A model generated the notes under the pieces. That model was not told where the DNA came from and made no database searches. It saw only the letters and a program-made list of their open reading frames with translations. From Yponomeuta sedellus (lineage: Eukaryota; Arthropoda; Insecta; Lepidoptera; Yponomeutidae), in assembly GCA_934045075.1 (NCBI GenBank), contig OW203723.1, positions 21,913,615 to 21,977,614 of the forward strand: 64,000 nucleotides of DNA, written 5' to 3'. Position numbers and translations under genes: made by a program. Shown here piece by piece: positions 9,850 to 19,200 of this stretch. Positions within the stretch are counted from its first letter, which is position 1. Every line of letters starts with the position of its first letter.

Positions 9850-10045
9850 ACTCTGTGGCGTAGCGGTAGCGCGTCTGCCTACCATACAAGAGGTCCCGGG
9901 TTCGAATCCCGGCTGGGAACTAAAAAAAACCCGAGGTCTTGGATGTTTACATCTTTGTGATGTCGTTGTTTCTGGTTCCCACGACACAGGGTATCCTAGT
10001 GTGGGGCCAGAAGCAATGTATGTGGCAGTATGTAAATGTAAAAAT
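9850..10045 (+). repeat. SINE-B copy, well preserved
   Basis: Clear A box (GGCGTAGCGGTAGCGCG), perfect B box (GGTTCGAATCCCGG), body and terminal AATAATAATAAT-like tail. One of the best-preserved copies. Confidence 0.92.
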
Positions 10046-10127
10046 AATAATAATAATAATTTGACGTCCTAAGGACGTATAATAAGACGTACAAATACGT
10101 ATATTTCTAAAAAGAAGCTACTTTATT

Positions 10128-10505
10128 TTTTATTTTCATTACTTTATTAATAGGTTTTTTTTTCATTTCATCTCATAAAATTTCATTTTCAACTCATATT
10201 AATAAAAAAAATCTACTGAAGACTTGGCTGTATGGGCATAGTTCCCTTTGTCTACTAGAATGTGTGAAAAAAAAAAATCTCTGCTTATATTTTTTTACGG
10301 TTGGCGCCATTTTCCAAATAATTTTATTTTAATAAATTGCTTCATTTTTTCGCAACTGTATTAAAAATAGTCGTTCAGTACACGTACGGAATCGTCATTG
10401 CAACTTGTTCCGACTGTCAACCCTCGCCTTCGGCTGCGCCTCGGCTCGGGTAGACATTTGTCGAAACTCTTTGCAATGACAGCCTTTCCGCACTTGTAAA
10501 TATAC
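10128..10505 (+). repeat. repeat J, single copy of the 59-61 kb unit
   Basis: This matches 59375-59660 and 61125-61410: GAAGACTTGGCTGTATGGGC, ATAGTTCCCTTTG, TTACGGTTGGCGCCATTTTC, AAAAATAGTCGTTCAGTACA. It ends in a small fold-back whose arms are TACACGTRCGGAA...CATTGCAA and TTGCAATGACAGCCTTTCCG. The copy here has an extra CCTCGCCTTCGGCTGCGCC insert in the loop. Two further copies near 60 kb show it is an interspersed element. Confidence 0.8.
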
Positions 10506-10915
10506 TATTGCGGGTCAGTGTATTTTTTAATGTTGTCAAATAAAGTTTATTGTTATTCTATAGAGCTCTGCGGCTACGTACCGGCCGAAACCGTTACAAC
10601 GCAGCAGAATACAGGCAGCTTTCCCCTCTAGGCTGGAGTATCGAACTTCACCTCAGAGTGTTATGTTACAGAATGTTGGCTGAACTAGGAAATGTGGCTC
10701 TTACGCACGGCTTAACAGTTGGTGACTCTTACAACGATTAGTTTAAAGGCCAATATTGAACTTGAAGCTGTGGATCTATCGACTTTTGTACCTATATACC
10801 CAATAGGTAGGTCGGTGTATTTAAGTGTATTGGTGTAGAAAAGTTAACCAGTTGTTTGCGATTCTGTACCCGATTGGTTTAAGTATAATTTTTTTAAGTA
10901 AGTACCCTATAAACC
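10506..10915. other. no feature recognised
   Basis: A 63-codon plus open frame at 10550 shows no family features. Confidence 0.35.
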
Positions 10916-10916
10916 A

Positions 10917-11135
10917 CTGCTGTCGTGGACCTTCTCTCAGAAAGAGAGTGAGAGAGTATAGGCTTAATCATCTCGGAAGAGAGAGACCCAGGTTCGATTC
11001 AAAAATTGGGAATTTTTGTGAAGTTATAGTAGCAATACCACTCGCTAAGCGTGAAGGAAAACACTGTAAAGATACCTGAGAGTCTGAGGTGTTCAAATAC
11101 CTCAGCGTTTGAAATTGCTAATTCGCGGTATAGTA
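10917..11135 (+). repeat. SINE-C derived composite
   Basis: A piece of the SINE-C 3' end (CCTTCTCTCAGAAAGAGAGTG) is followed by a degenerate SINE-C head B-box region (AGACCCAGGTTCGATTC) and then the SINE-C body (GTAGCAATACCACTCGCTAA, GAGTCTGAGGTGTTCAAATA). It looks like recombined copies. Confidence 0.6.
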
Positions 11136-11465
11136 TCAATTCAAAAAAATCCTAACTATGGCTTACCACCGACACGCTAGAATATAGTATCAATATGGAT
11201 GCCTTCGAAATGGGGCGTTGGCGGTGATGGCTTCGTATATCGTGGACTGAACGCAGCAAAAACGAGTTTATCCTAGAAGCAGGACGTGGAGGATTAGCCA
11301 CGTAACAAGAGTAGCAAATGCTACGGGAGCCGCGCTTTTGTGGGCCCGCGCACCGTCAACAACTGGTCAAGTACGAGTTGAACTCGCCCACCAATGGTTC
11401 CCGACAAATTTGTTTGTAAATAGATAGATGTAAATAGAATATTCTTAGTTATATAATTGTATTGA

Positions 11466-11665
11466 CTAGTCTTTCCTGTGGGCTAGGCCGACTAAGCTGT
11501 CAGGATAGGTGCTGGGTAAACCTACACCATCTATAACCATGTCCCAGGCACTGCAGCATCCGAGTGGTCCCTTCACGCATCTAGTGTGAGTGAAGCTGCC
11601 ACTGGGCGCTGTATAAATCATCTCATTACGTTGATGCAGAGGCCAATATTGTGTTATAAGTATAT
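11466..11665 (-). repeat. repeat K (interspersed)
   Basis: Repeat K in plus orientation reads TAATGAGATGATTTATACA, CACTCACACTAGATGGGTGA, CCTGGGACATGG and ends GGCCTAGCCCACAGGAAAGA. This is a minus copy. Others: 14347-14530 (plus), 28655-28775 (minus, in the IF1 intron). Confidence 0.82.
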
Positions 11666-11669
11666 TGTA

Positions 11670-12014
11670 TTGGAATACTCTTAGCAGGTACTTATATAAT
11701 ATACATAGTGTAGAAAACGAGTATCGCACTTTTTCCGCAATTTTCCCGAATTTCAAAGACCATTTTTTTATGTTTTCATTACAAGAGTAGTTTTTAGATT
11801 TTCCCTGAATTTGTTGTAAAAGACGATATCACTTGGCAAATTTAATAGTTCTAGGTCAACGGGAAGTATGCTATGAATTTTGGTTCCCTTGAGTGTCTCA
11901 TACGTTTCTTTGCGGCATAAAAGGCCATTGCATTAAATAAGAAGTTGGATTTTTTCACAACTTCAAGGGTTTCAACAGTATAGGATTTTAACACAATACC
12001 TACCTACACGTTCG
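11670..12014. other. no feature recognised
   Basis: AT-rich; no exon or repeat match seen. Confidence 0.35.
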
Positions 12015-12215
12015 CTCGCGAAGAACCGACATCTCTTGGAGTAAACGTGTTCTTGAGTGGAGACCGCGACACGGTAAACATAGTGTAGGATGCCCTTCGA
12101 CTGGGTGGGACGACGACGATCTACAAAAACTGCAGGCAGATGCTGGAATACAGGGCCCTTTGGCGCTCATTAGGGGAGGGCTACGTCCAGCAGTGGACTA
12201 GTACAGCCTGACGAC
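12015..12215 (+). mobile_element. RTE-like LINE, C-terminal/3' end
   Basis: Good copy of the 3' end. In frame pieces it reads RRTDISWSKRVLEWRPR, then after a shift VGCPSTGWDDDDLQKLQAD and finally the GYVQQWTSTA-like terminal codons. The nucleotide end is GAGGGCTACGTCCAGCAGTG then GACTAGTACAGCCTGACGAC. The 5' end is truncated. Confidence 0.8.
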
Positions 12216-12427
12216 CTACACGCTATTCTGACATAAAGAGTCTTGACAGACAGACAGACGGCGGACATCAAAGTGATCCTATAAGGGTTTCGGTTTTCCT
12301 TTTGTGGTAAGAAATCCCAAAAAAATACAACTAGCATTACACATTTATTTGTCACTCATTAACAGCGACTGCAGCGATAAACATTGTTTTTATGTCTCTA
12401 TGTCAATGGAAACGTGTTAAAATCATA

Positions 12428-12602
12428 TTTATATATTAAACGGGTCAAATCGCGGTTATTTATTAGGTAAAACGTAATTACCTTATTTCCCGACGTTTCG
12501 GCAGCGTTACAGCTGCCGTGGTCTCGGGTAGACTGAAGTGGCGAGTACATATATAACTATGTATGAGTAACGCGAATCATTAAAAAATACTATGTTAAAA
12601 AT
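12428..12602. mobile_element. MITE family L copy
   Basis: Family L has ends TATATTAAACGGGTCAAATC and GTATCGCGARTCATTAAGAAATACTA and a centre TTCCCGACGTTTCGGCAGCG then TTACAGCTGCCGTGGTCTCG. This copy keeps both ends and the core. Others: 23075-23280, 25192-25385, 53290-53465; fragments 13866-13925 and 52040-52130. Confidence 0.82.
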
Positions 12603-12610
12603 GGAAGCGT

Positions 12611-12952
12611 TCGTGGCCTAGGCGAACCGAGAGATTGGAATCAATCACTTAGTTAAGCAACAACAGGCGCGGTCAGGTACGGGATGGGTGAGAGTCCCGT
12701 GACTACCGCTAGTGGCATTTTTCCGAGCGCTTCCGTGCTTCGCAAGGCACGCTAAGCCGTTGGTGCCGGCTGTCATATAATGGCCGTCGTTAAGCCATGT
12801 CAGAGGCCTTATGGGCATAAGGCCTCTGACATTACAATTACAATCCTCCACCAACCCGGTCTTGGCCCCCGTGGTGGAGTATGGCCTAACCTTCCTGAGA
12901 TGCAGGAAGAGACCCGTGCCCCAGCAGTGGGGACATACAAGGGTTGATAGTA
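12611..12952 (+). repeat. repeat D, full-length copy
   Basis: Runs from CGTGGCCTAGGCGAACCGAG through TTGGAATCAATCACTTAG, ACAACAGGCGCGGTCAGGTA to CAGTGGGGACATACAAGGGT. This and 39020-39392 define the family length at about 340-370 bp. The first 50 bases are preserved in only some copies, suggesting 5' truncation typical of SINEs. Confidence 0.88.
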
Positions 12953-13060
12953 TGTTAAAAATCAGCTAAGGAACACTTTTAGGGTCCGGTAAATACAGTG
13001 TTACCAAAAAAATGCGCCATTCCTGAAACGACCCAATTTGTATTGTGTTTTAACATTTAA

Positions 13061-13274
13061 GCCGGCTTTTCACTTTCGGGATGTTATATAATATATTACA
13101 TACATCTGGAGATATAATAATTTATGGCTCGTCATACATTTAGTTTTTAGCTATAATATTATAGCACAATGTGAACCAGCATCGTATAAAATGTATGACG
13201 AGCGATAACTTATTACATCTCAAGATACAATATATTATATTACATCCCATAGTCAGAAGCCGGCTTTAAGAATT
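13061..13274. mobile_element. TTAA-flanked MITE (piggyBac-like ends)
   Basis: A 210-base fold-back. The left end TTAAGCCGGCTTTTCACTTT and the reverse complement of the right end TTAAAGCCGGCTTCTGACTA share GCCGGCTT next to TTAA, and the inner arms (GGGATGTTATATAATATATT) also pair. TTAA flanks are the piggyBac target signature. No ORF. Confidence 0.72.
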
Positions 13275-13979
13275 TGTTCTACGATTTGTCTCTCAAATGT
13301 ATATCACGGTTTTCGAAATGTCAGGGTTTTTCATATCCATATTCATGTGAAAAACACAAAAGAAAAAACTAGGAGTAGGCACTTATTTGTTCTACTGTTA
13401 AAACGACTATATCAAGCGACAACCAAAACCTACGATTATAGAGTTGAATGCATATTTTAATTACAAGTATAACTTTACTATAGAGAATATAAATTGGCTA
13501 CTCACAAGACAAACATAGATTCAAGAAGTAATTTACACTGTTAAGAATTTTGGTATGTGAATAGGCGATTATACTCTATTTTATTTAGTAAATTATGACT
13601 CTACGTCTGACGAAAATCCTATACTTACGTAGTATTAGCATACGGATAGGGTGCAGTAAAAACAACTCAATCCAGTTGCGGATCTAAACGATACGCTCGA
13701 TGCGGATAAATCTCAAGTTAATCGCCATTTTAGATATTCCTTAATAGTCTGAGATTCAATGTGCAGTGTTTCATTGGCCAACTTTGTTTTCTCGATTCTG
13801 ACACTTGTGTTACACGCAATGAGAGCCACTATCGCTGGTTATATTGAACGGTTCTTATCGCGATTATGTATTATGCAAAACGTAATTATCTTAATTCCCG
13901 ACGTTTCGGCAACACATATATTTAGCTATGGGCATCGAGACACTATCGCTGCATAAAATAAACCGATTCATTTCTTTAC
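13275..13979. other. no gene; MITE-L fragment near 13866-13925
   Basis: Mostly unrecognised AT-rich sequence. TTATGCAAAACGTAATTATC followed by TTCCCGACGTTTCGGCAACA is a broken piece of MITE family L. Confidence 0.5.
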
Positions 13980-14070
13980 GTAGCCTATAAACATCCCACT
14001 GCAGGGCACAGGCCTTCTCTCAGAGAGAGTGAGAGAGAGAGGAGTATGGGCTTAATACCACGCAATCAAC
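13980..14070 (-). repeat. SINE-C 3' end fragment
   Basis: On the minus strand: CTCTCTCTCTGAGAGAAGGC, CTGTGCCCTGCAGTGGGAT, the terminal part of SINE-C. Confidence 0.72.
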
Positions 14071-14137
14071 ACGATAAGAAGAAGTATAACAATCATATGT
14101 CTTGGTTTTCTAAACACCTCTTGAAACCACCTCTACC

Positions 14138-14345
14138 GTTGACGTCCTCTGTGGCGTAGCGTAGCGCGTCTGTCTACCATGCAAGAGGTCCCGGGTTTGA
14201 ATTCCGGCTGGAGACAAAAAAAAAACCAGGGCTTGGATGTTTACATGTTTGTGATGTCATCGTTTCTGGGTCCCACGACGCAGGGTATACTAGTGTGGGG
14301 CCAGAAGCAATGTATGTGCTTGTATGTAAATGTTATGTTATTGGC
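14138..14345 (+). repeat. SINE-B copy
   Basis: Head, B box (GGTTTGAATTCCGG, mutated), body and TATGTAAATGTTATGTTATT tail all present. Confidence 0.9.
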
Positions 14346-14346
14346 C

Positions 14347-14530
14347 ATTTGCATCTACGTAATGAGATGATTTATACAATGTCCAGTGGCATCTTCACTC
14401 ACACTAGATGGGTGAAGGGACGGATGCTGTAGTGCCTTGCCTGGGACATGGTTTTATAGATGGTGTAGGCTTGCCCAGCACCTATACTATCCTGACAGCT
14501 TCGTCGGCCTAGCCCACAGGAAAGACTAGT
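14347..14530 (+). repeat. repeat K copy
   Basis: Full-looking copy directly following SINE-B; ends with GCCCACAGGAAAGACTAGT. It is the best plus-orientation copy. Confidence 0.85.
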
Positions 14531-14536
14531 CAACCG

Positions 14537-14820
14537 CGGGTTTCCTCACGATGTTTTCCTTCATCGTTAGCGAGTGGTATTGCGACTGCAAATTCGCAAA
14601 TGTACGTAACTTTGAAATTAAACAAAGTCACTGGTACATGCCCGCAATGGGGATCGAACCTGGGTCTCTCGCTTGCGTGTCCGCTGTTCTACCCACTGAG
14701 CTACCACCGCTGTTTTCTAAGTCACCTACATAATTATGTGAAGTTACAGCTAGTAACAATATCATTTGCTAACGCCAAAGAAAACATCGTGAGAAAACCT
14801 GAGGTATTCACATAGCGCAG
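14537..14820. repeat. SINE-C copy (minus) plus body piece (plus)
   Basis: 14540-14715 is a minus SINE-C: body (TCACGATGTTTTCCTTCATC, TAGCGAGTGGTATTGC) then head (GAACCTGGGTCTCTCGCTTG, CCACTGAGCTACCACCGC). 14740-14818 holds body sequence in the plus orientation, so the pair is inverted. Confidence 0.75.
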
Positions 14821-14929
14821 CGCTTGTAATTCCCAGAAGTCTGCGTTTCTTCGTCAATCTCTTCATACAAAAGCCCAAAATACATGCTTTTCATTAGTCG
14901 AGGCATTGAGTATAGTCATTGTTACACTA

Positions 14930-15170
14930 TTTTTATTTTTAATGCACTAACCCGTGCTAAGGAACAAATTTAAAAACCTATTTAGAGGCTAAAAATTTCA
15001 CCCATGCCGGGATTCGAACCCGCAACCTCTGGCTATCCGTGCCAGCGCTCTACCAATTGAGCCAATGGGCGACTCACCGGCATCAGTGAAATTTCGAACC
15101 TCTTTACACTATTCTCTGTATTACGTACAGGCAGCGGCATCTGGCTTAAGTAATTTGCATCACTTACATA
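14930..15170 (-). repeat. SINE-A copy with 5' extension
   Basis: On the minus strand: ACGTAATACAGAGAATAGTG, GGTTCGAAATTTCACTGATG, then the tRNA-like head (GTCGCCCATTGGCTCAATTG) and tail to a run of A/T with AATAAAAATAGTGTAA. This copy shows the element begins about 110 bases before the tRNA-like head. Confidence 0.85.
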
Positions 15171-15289
15171 TTTTTGCAAGCTGTTACTAGTACCTACTCT
15201 ATATATTTTGATGAAATTTTTTTCGACATTCTTTTGCGGTAAAATTAATCGACATTAAATTGACTTGGCTATTATCGTTATCAAATGAG

Positions 15290-15806
15290 CGGCGCCGGCG
15301 GTAACCCAGTGGGTGGAACAATGGAGTCGGAAGCGAGAAACCTAGGTTTCATTCTGCCTGCATGTTCCAATGACTTTTTTTTTATTTTATTTACAATAGC
15401 CAAATTTTCTTTCTAAGTTACATATATACATACACAACCTCACGCCTGTATCCCAGAGGGGTAGGCAGAGACTAGGGACTGCAACTTGCCACGATCCTGA
15501 TAGATCACCTTTGCTTCATCAACGTTCATAAGTCGTTGCATGCACGCACGCCGGTTCCGGGTACGTTTTATCTTCCCCTTTGCCAATACATCTTTCTAAG
15601 TTATGTACATTTAAGAAGTTATCGTAGCAATACCACACGCTAACCGTGGAGGAAAGCATCGTGACGAAACCTGAGTGTCTGAGGTGTTCAAATACCTTAG
15701 TCCTAGAAATTTCCAATCCGCGGTGGGCACGCGTTTGTAATTAAGCCCATTCTCTCTCTGAGAGAAGGCCTGTGCCCTGACGTGGGAGGTTTATAGGCTA
15801 CGTAAA
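15290..15806 (+). repeat. SINE-C, split by a LINE fragment
   Basis: The tRNA-like head is at 15290-15375; the body and 3' end (GTAGCAATACCACACGCTAA ... GAGAGAAGGCCTGTGCCCTG ... GGCTACGTAAAA) follow at 15592-15806. Between them lies a LINE insertion flanked by a 12-base duplication CTTTCTAAGTTA (15409-15420 and 15592-15603). Confidence 0.82.
15421..15591 (-). mobile_element. RTE-like LINE 3' fragment inserted in SINE-C
   Basis: Minus-strand copy of the same LINE 3' end as 1200-1365 (AACGTTGATGAAGCAAAGGT, CTGATAGATC mutated as usual, CTCACGCCTG). It is bounded by exact 12-base direct repeats CTTTCTAAGTTA, the hallmark of target-primed reverse transcription. It ends in a TATATGTATG tail on the element strand. 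Confidence 0.85.
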
Positions 15807-15834
15807 AGAATATACTTACGGATAGTTTACAATC

Positions 15835-17270
15835 GCTCCTACTGATCAAGAAGACATAAAGCTGCTCATACAGCAGCTGGACCCAGATTGTTCCCCAGGC
15901 CTTGACAACATAAATAATAAAGCTACCTGTAACGCAATCGTAGAGCCACTTGAATTCATTTTCAATAGAAGCATTAGTACTGGTGTCTTTCCTCGGGCCT
16001 GGGAAACTGCAGCTGTGGTTCCAATATTTAAAGGTGGCACAAAAGATAATCCCTGCAACTATCGTTCCATTGCCCTTTTAGGTATTAAAACTATTATATC
16101 AAAACTATTAGAAGGAGTAGTAAACAAAAGACTGGTGTCTTACTTAGAGTCAAATGCCCTGCTCTCGGATCGACAATTCGGTTTCCGGCAAGGAAAATCC
16201 AACGAAGACGCCGTTACACTTCTTACAAACATTGTATCTAATCATCTCGATAAAGGACTGTATCGGCGTCTTTTTAGATCTAGCAAAGGCATTTGATACA
16301 GTCTCCATTCCAATCCTTTTGAGGGAACTGGAAGCCTATGGAGTTCGAGGTTCTGGACTAGAACTGTACTAGAGTACCACAGGACAGCATTCTTGGTCCG
16401 ACCCTTTTTCTGCTCTATATAAATGATATTACTTCACTTACATTGCAAAACTCTGACGTATTATGTTACGCAGACGACACGGCTATAATTTGTCACGATC
16501 GCTCTTGGCTCAAGGTTACTGAAAGAGTACAAGGCGGCTTGTTTCAAACTATGAATTGGTTAAACTCAAATCTCTTAACCCTCAATACATCAAAAACTAA
16601 TTTTTTATGCTTTCACAAGACAGCTGTATCCGATGCAAGTGGACTTAAGAGTATACAAATCCATAACATACGCTGCTCGGCCCAAAGTATAGGCACTTCT
16701 AGTTATAGCTGTGCCCAGATTTAAAGAGCCGAATCTCTTAAGTACTTAGGAGTGATAATTGTGACAGACTAACTTTCAAAGAACACATGATCTCTGTGTC
16801 AAAAAGAGTTAGGAAACTTTTTTATATCTTTAAAAGTCTACTAGACTGTCAAGATTGTCAAAATGATATACTTTGCGCTCTGCCAATCAGTTATAAATTA
16901 CTGTATTTTGGCATGGGGAGGTGCGGCGATATCCGTTCTTATTATATTAGAGAGAGCTCAGAGAGGGGTTCTGAAAGTTGCCCTCAAGAAACCTTTCAGG
17001 TACCCAACTACTGCACTCTACCAAGATGCTGAAGTCCTCAGTGTTAGAAGACTTTTTGATATGAGACTAGTGGCCTCAGTACATAATTCAGTTTTAAATT
17101 CTGCCAACTATGATGATATGCTCAAGAAAAGGGTCTTCCAACTTCCTACACCATCAGTATATACAGCGTTTGCACAACGTTTCAGATTCTACCTTTTCCG
17201 CGAATATTCAGCAAAATGGTATATCTCTACAACTTTAAGCAATGTTCGACCTCAGAAACTAAATTGATAA
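15835..17270 (+). mobile_element. CR1/Jockey-type LINE reverse transcriptase, decayed
   Basis: A 5'-truncated pol gene of a non-LTR retrotransposon. In order: LDPDCSPGLDNI, then AAVVPIFKGGTKDNPCNYRS with IALLGI (RT motif 1), QFGFRQGKSNEDAV (motif 2), VFLDLAKAFDTV (motif A with its catalytic Asp), VPQDSILGPTLFLLYIND (motif B) and CYADDTA, the YADD catalytic box at 16467-16478. Downstream is a thumb/C-terminal domain to a stop near 17267. Motif A is in a different frame from motifs 1 and 2. About 30 residues between motifs A and B are missing at 16372, and more frame changes follow near 16720-16860. It cannot encode an active enzyme. The 5' end joins SINE-C debris at 15806; the 3' side runs into a CA repeat. 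Confidence 0.93.
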
Positions 17271-17385
17271 TTTTTAAATGTCTTATGGGCTGGAATTATG
17301 ATGAATCAGAAAATCTTTTAAATTTATTTAAATAACAGTTGAGTACGGAATGGAATATACGATAAATAAATATATACACTGCATT

Positions 17386-17400
17386 CACACACATACACAC

Positions 17401-17441
<41 letters not shown>
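17386..17441. repeat. (CA)n microsatellite
   Basis: About 56 bases of mostly CA units just 3' of the LINE pol remnant. Confidence 0.97.
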
Positions 17442-17443
<2 letters not shown>

Positions 17444-17634
17444 AATATATAATAGAACGCAAACTATTAACTTTTTGGTCTGTTTGTGAGTCTATAAATT
17501 ATTTCAATTTGTGTTATTGATCCTCATACATTTTTCTTAGTACCTGCATACCTTTTTGATTTAATTTTCATTTAGCTCATAAGATAAAATTTAATTGTAA
17601 TAAAACTCTGTAGCCGTACATATATAAATGTATA

Positions 17635-17735
17635 TTACTTCCATCCCCCACGGGACAGGCACAGCCTAGTGTGGGGGTCTGTACCTATATGATGTAATTT
17701 TTTATATGGCAATAAACGTTTTTTTTTTAAAACTT
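17635..17735 (+). mobile_element. LINE 3' UTR-like tail
   Basis: CCCCACGGGACAGGCACAGC then CTAGTGTGGGGGTCTGTACC, a GGCAATAAACG polyadenylation-like signal and a T run. This is probably the 3' UTR of the 15835-17270 element (inference from position and form). Confidence 0.5.
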
Positions 17736-17859
17736 CGATTTTAGGGCCATTCAGTTAGAAGCATTTTGCTGTATGCTAAAGAACCACTGCTTTTTATTGA
17801 AATTGAAATGTCTATGCTTTTAATGTTTTATGTTATGAATGTGTAATCTTCTCTATAAC

Positions 17860-18046
17860 ATAAAACTGAATCGCTGAATGTGTTGGTAAGCGCAAATCTT
17901 GAGAGCAGCTGAACCGATTTCGCTAATTCTTTTTTTAGAATATTTCTTGAAGTACGAGGATGGTTCTTACGGAGGGAAAAATAAAAGAAAATTAAGAATC
18001 GACTGTTAGGCGGTACGAAGTTCGCTGGTTCAGCTAGTCTTAAACA
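17860..18046 (+). repeat. repeat H copy
   Basis: TGTTGGTAAGCGCAAATCTT, CTTGAAGTACGAGGATGG and GGCGGTACGAAGTTCGCTGG then TTCAGCTAGT; full-looking. Confidence 0.82.
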
Positions 18047-18109
18047 AAAATATTTTTACACTACTGCAATCCTTTAGTTTTATTTATGAAAAATTCTGTC
18101 GCATCCTGT

Positions 18110-18352
18110 TAGTATTTCCGTGCTTCGCAAGGCACGTTAAGCCGTTGGTGCCGGTTGTCATGTAATGGCAGTCGTTAAGCCATGTTAGGAGCCTTATGGG
18201 TGGCTTGATAACTTCTGACAGTAAGGCCCGCCACTGTCTTACAATCCTCCACCAACCCGGACTTGCCCCCCCGTGGTGGAGTATGGCCTAGCCTTCCTGC
18301 GATGCAGGAAGAGACCCGTGCCCCAGCAGTGGGGGCATACAAGGGTTGACAC
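18110..18352 (+). repeat. repeat D, 5'-truncated copy
   Basis: Starts at TTTCCGTGCTTCGCAAGG and runs to the terminal GGGGGCATACAAGGGTTG. Confidence 0.87.
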
Positions 18353-18973
18353 CATCCTGTTAGTGAATCGTCACCTAGAATTGTACCCTTGTGTGATGTA
18401 TTTGTTGGTCGCCCCAAATATAAATAAAATAAAATAATTTAAATTAATACACTCCTCAGAAGCACAGTATTGCATAGTGTGCAATCAAAAGTTTTAATCT
18501 AATCGGACGGCCTTTTTATAGAATCATGATTCCTCTAAAACACTAATCTGTGTTTACGTCTTTCCCTTTAGCACAGACTAATTAAACTGCCTCTGAAAAG
18601 TGTTTTAATCAAACTATTTTTTATAAAAAAAACCGCTCGTCTTTGTGTTGTAAAGATAGGCGAACATCGCTAAGAAAAAATAACTGTAAAAAGAGAGCAT
18701 GCTGCTTATTCTTCGACTCAAAGTATTGAAGGAGGAGTTAATCACTCGGACAACAAATTTAGTAAGGGCTGAATCGCATAAGCCATTAGGAATAATTTTA
18801 CATAAGTACATTTTAGGGCACGATATACACCCGTGCCCTTGCAGTGGGTGTATATCGAAATCTAAGTGAATAATATCCAACACTTTCTTTTAATTTTGTT
18901 TTCAACAACATGTTGTTGGAATTAACTCAATATACTCGTAACAAACGACATATCAAAAGCAGTCTACTCACCA
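18353..18973. other. no gene seen
   Basis: AT-rich. GGGCACGATATACACCCGTGCC with a nearby GGGTGTATATCG makes a small hairpin near 18815-18860. No exon is supported. Confidence 0.4.
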
Positions 18974-19200
18974 AAAAACCCGGTAAAATGTAATTCCTCG
19001 CAGTGGAACAGTTTTCGCACGGAACTGTAAATTTTTTCTCACAATTTTTTACACAAAAATCCGTGAAATATCTCCAGTTCTTGCTGCACACGTTTAGATG
19101 TCGCACTTTTCGTGAGAACGTCGTTATTGCGGTCTCTAAAACCTGTATCACGTTGTGGTCGGCACGCCCTCCACGGCTTGACTGAATCGACCGACTAGAC
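18974..19200 (-). promoter_or_regulatory. candidate promoter/5' exon on minus strand
   Basis: This stretch carries no recognised repeat, is richer in CG dinucleotides than its surroundings, and on the minus strand ends in TTTTTTG|GTGAGT, a good donor at 18967-18973. An open frame (from ATG at 19151) reaches the donor but shows no known domain. It could be a 5' UTR exon or first exon. The ABCG gene needs an upstream exon on this strand, so it is one candidate. Inference only. Confidence 0.25.
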
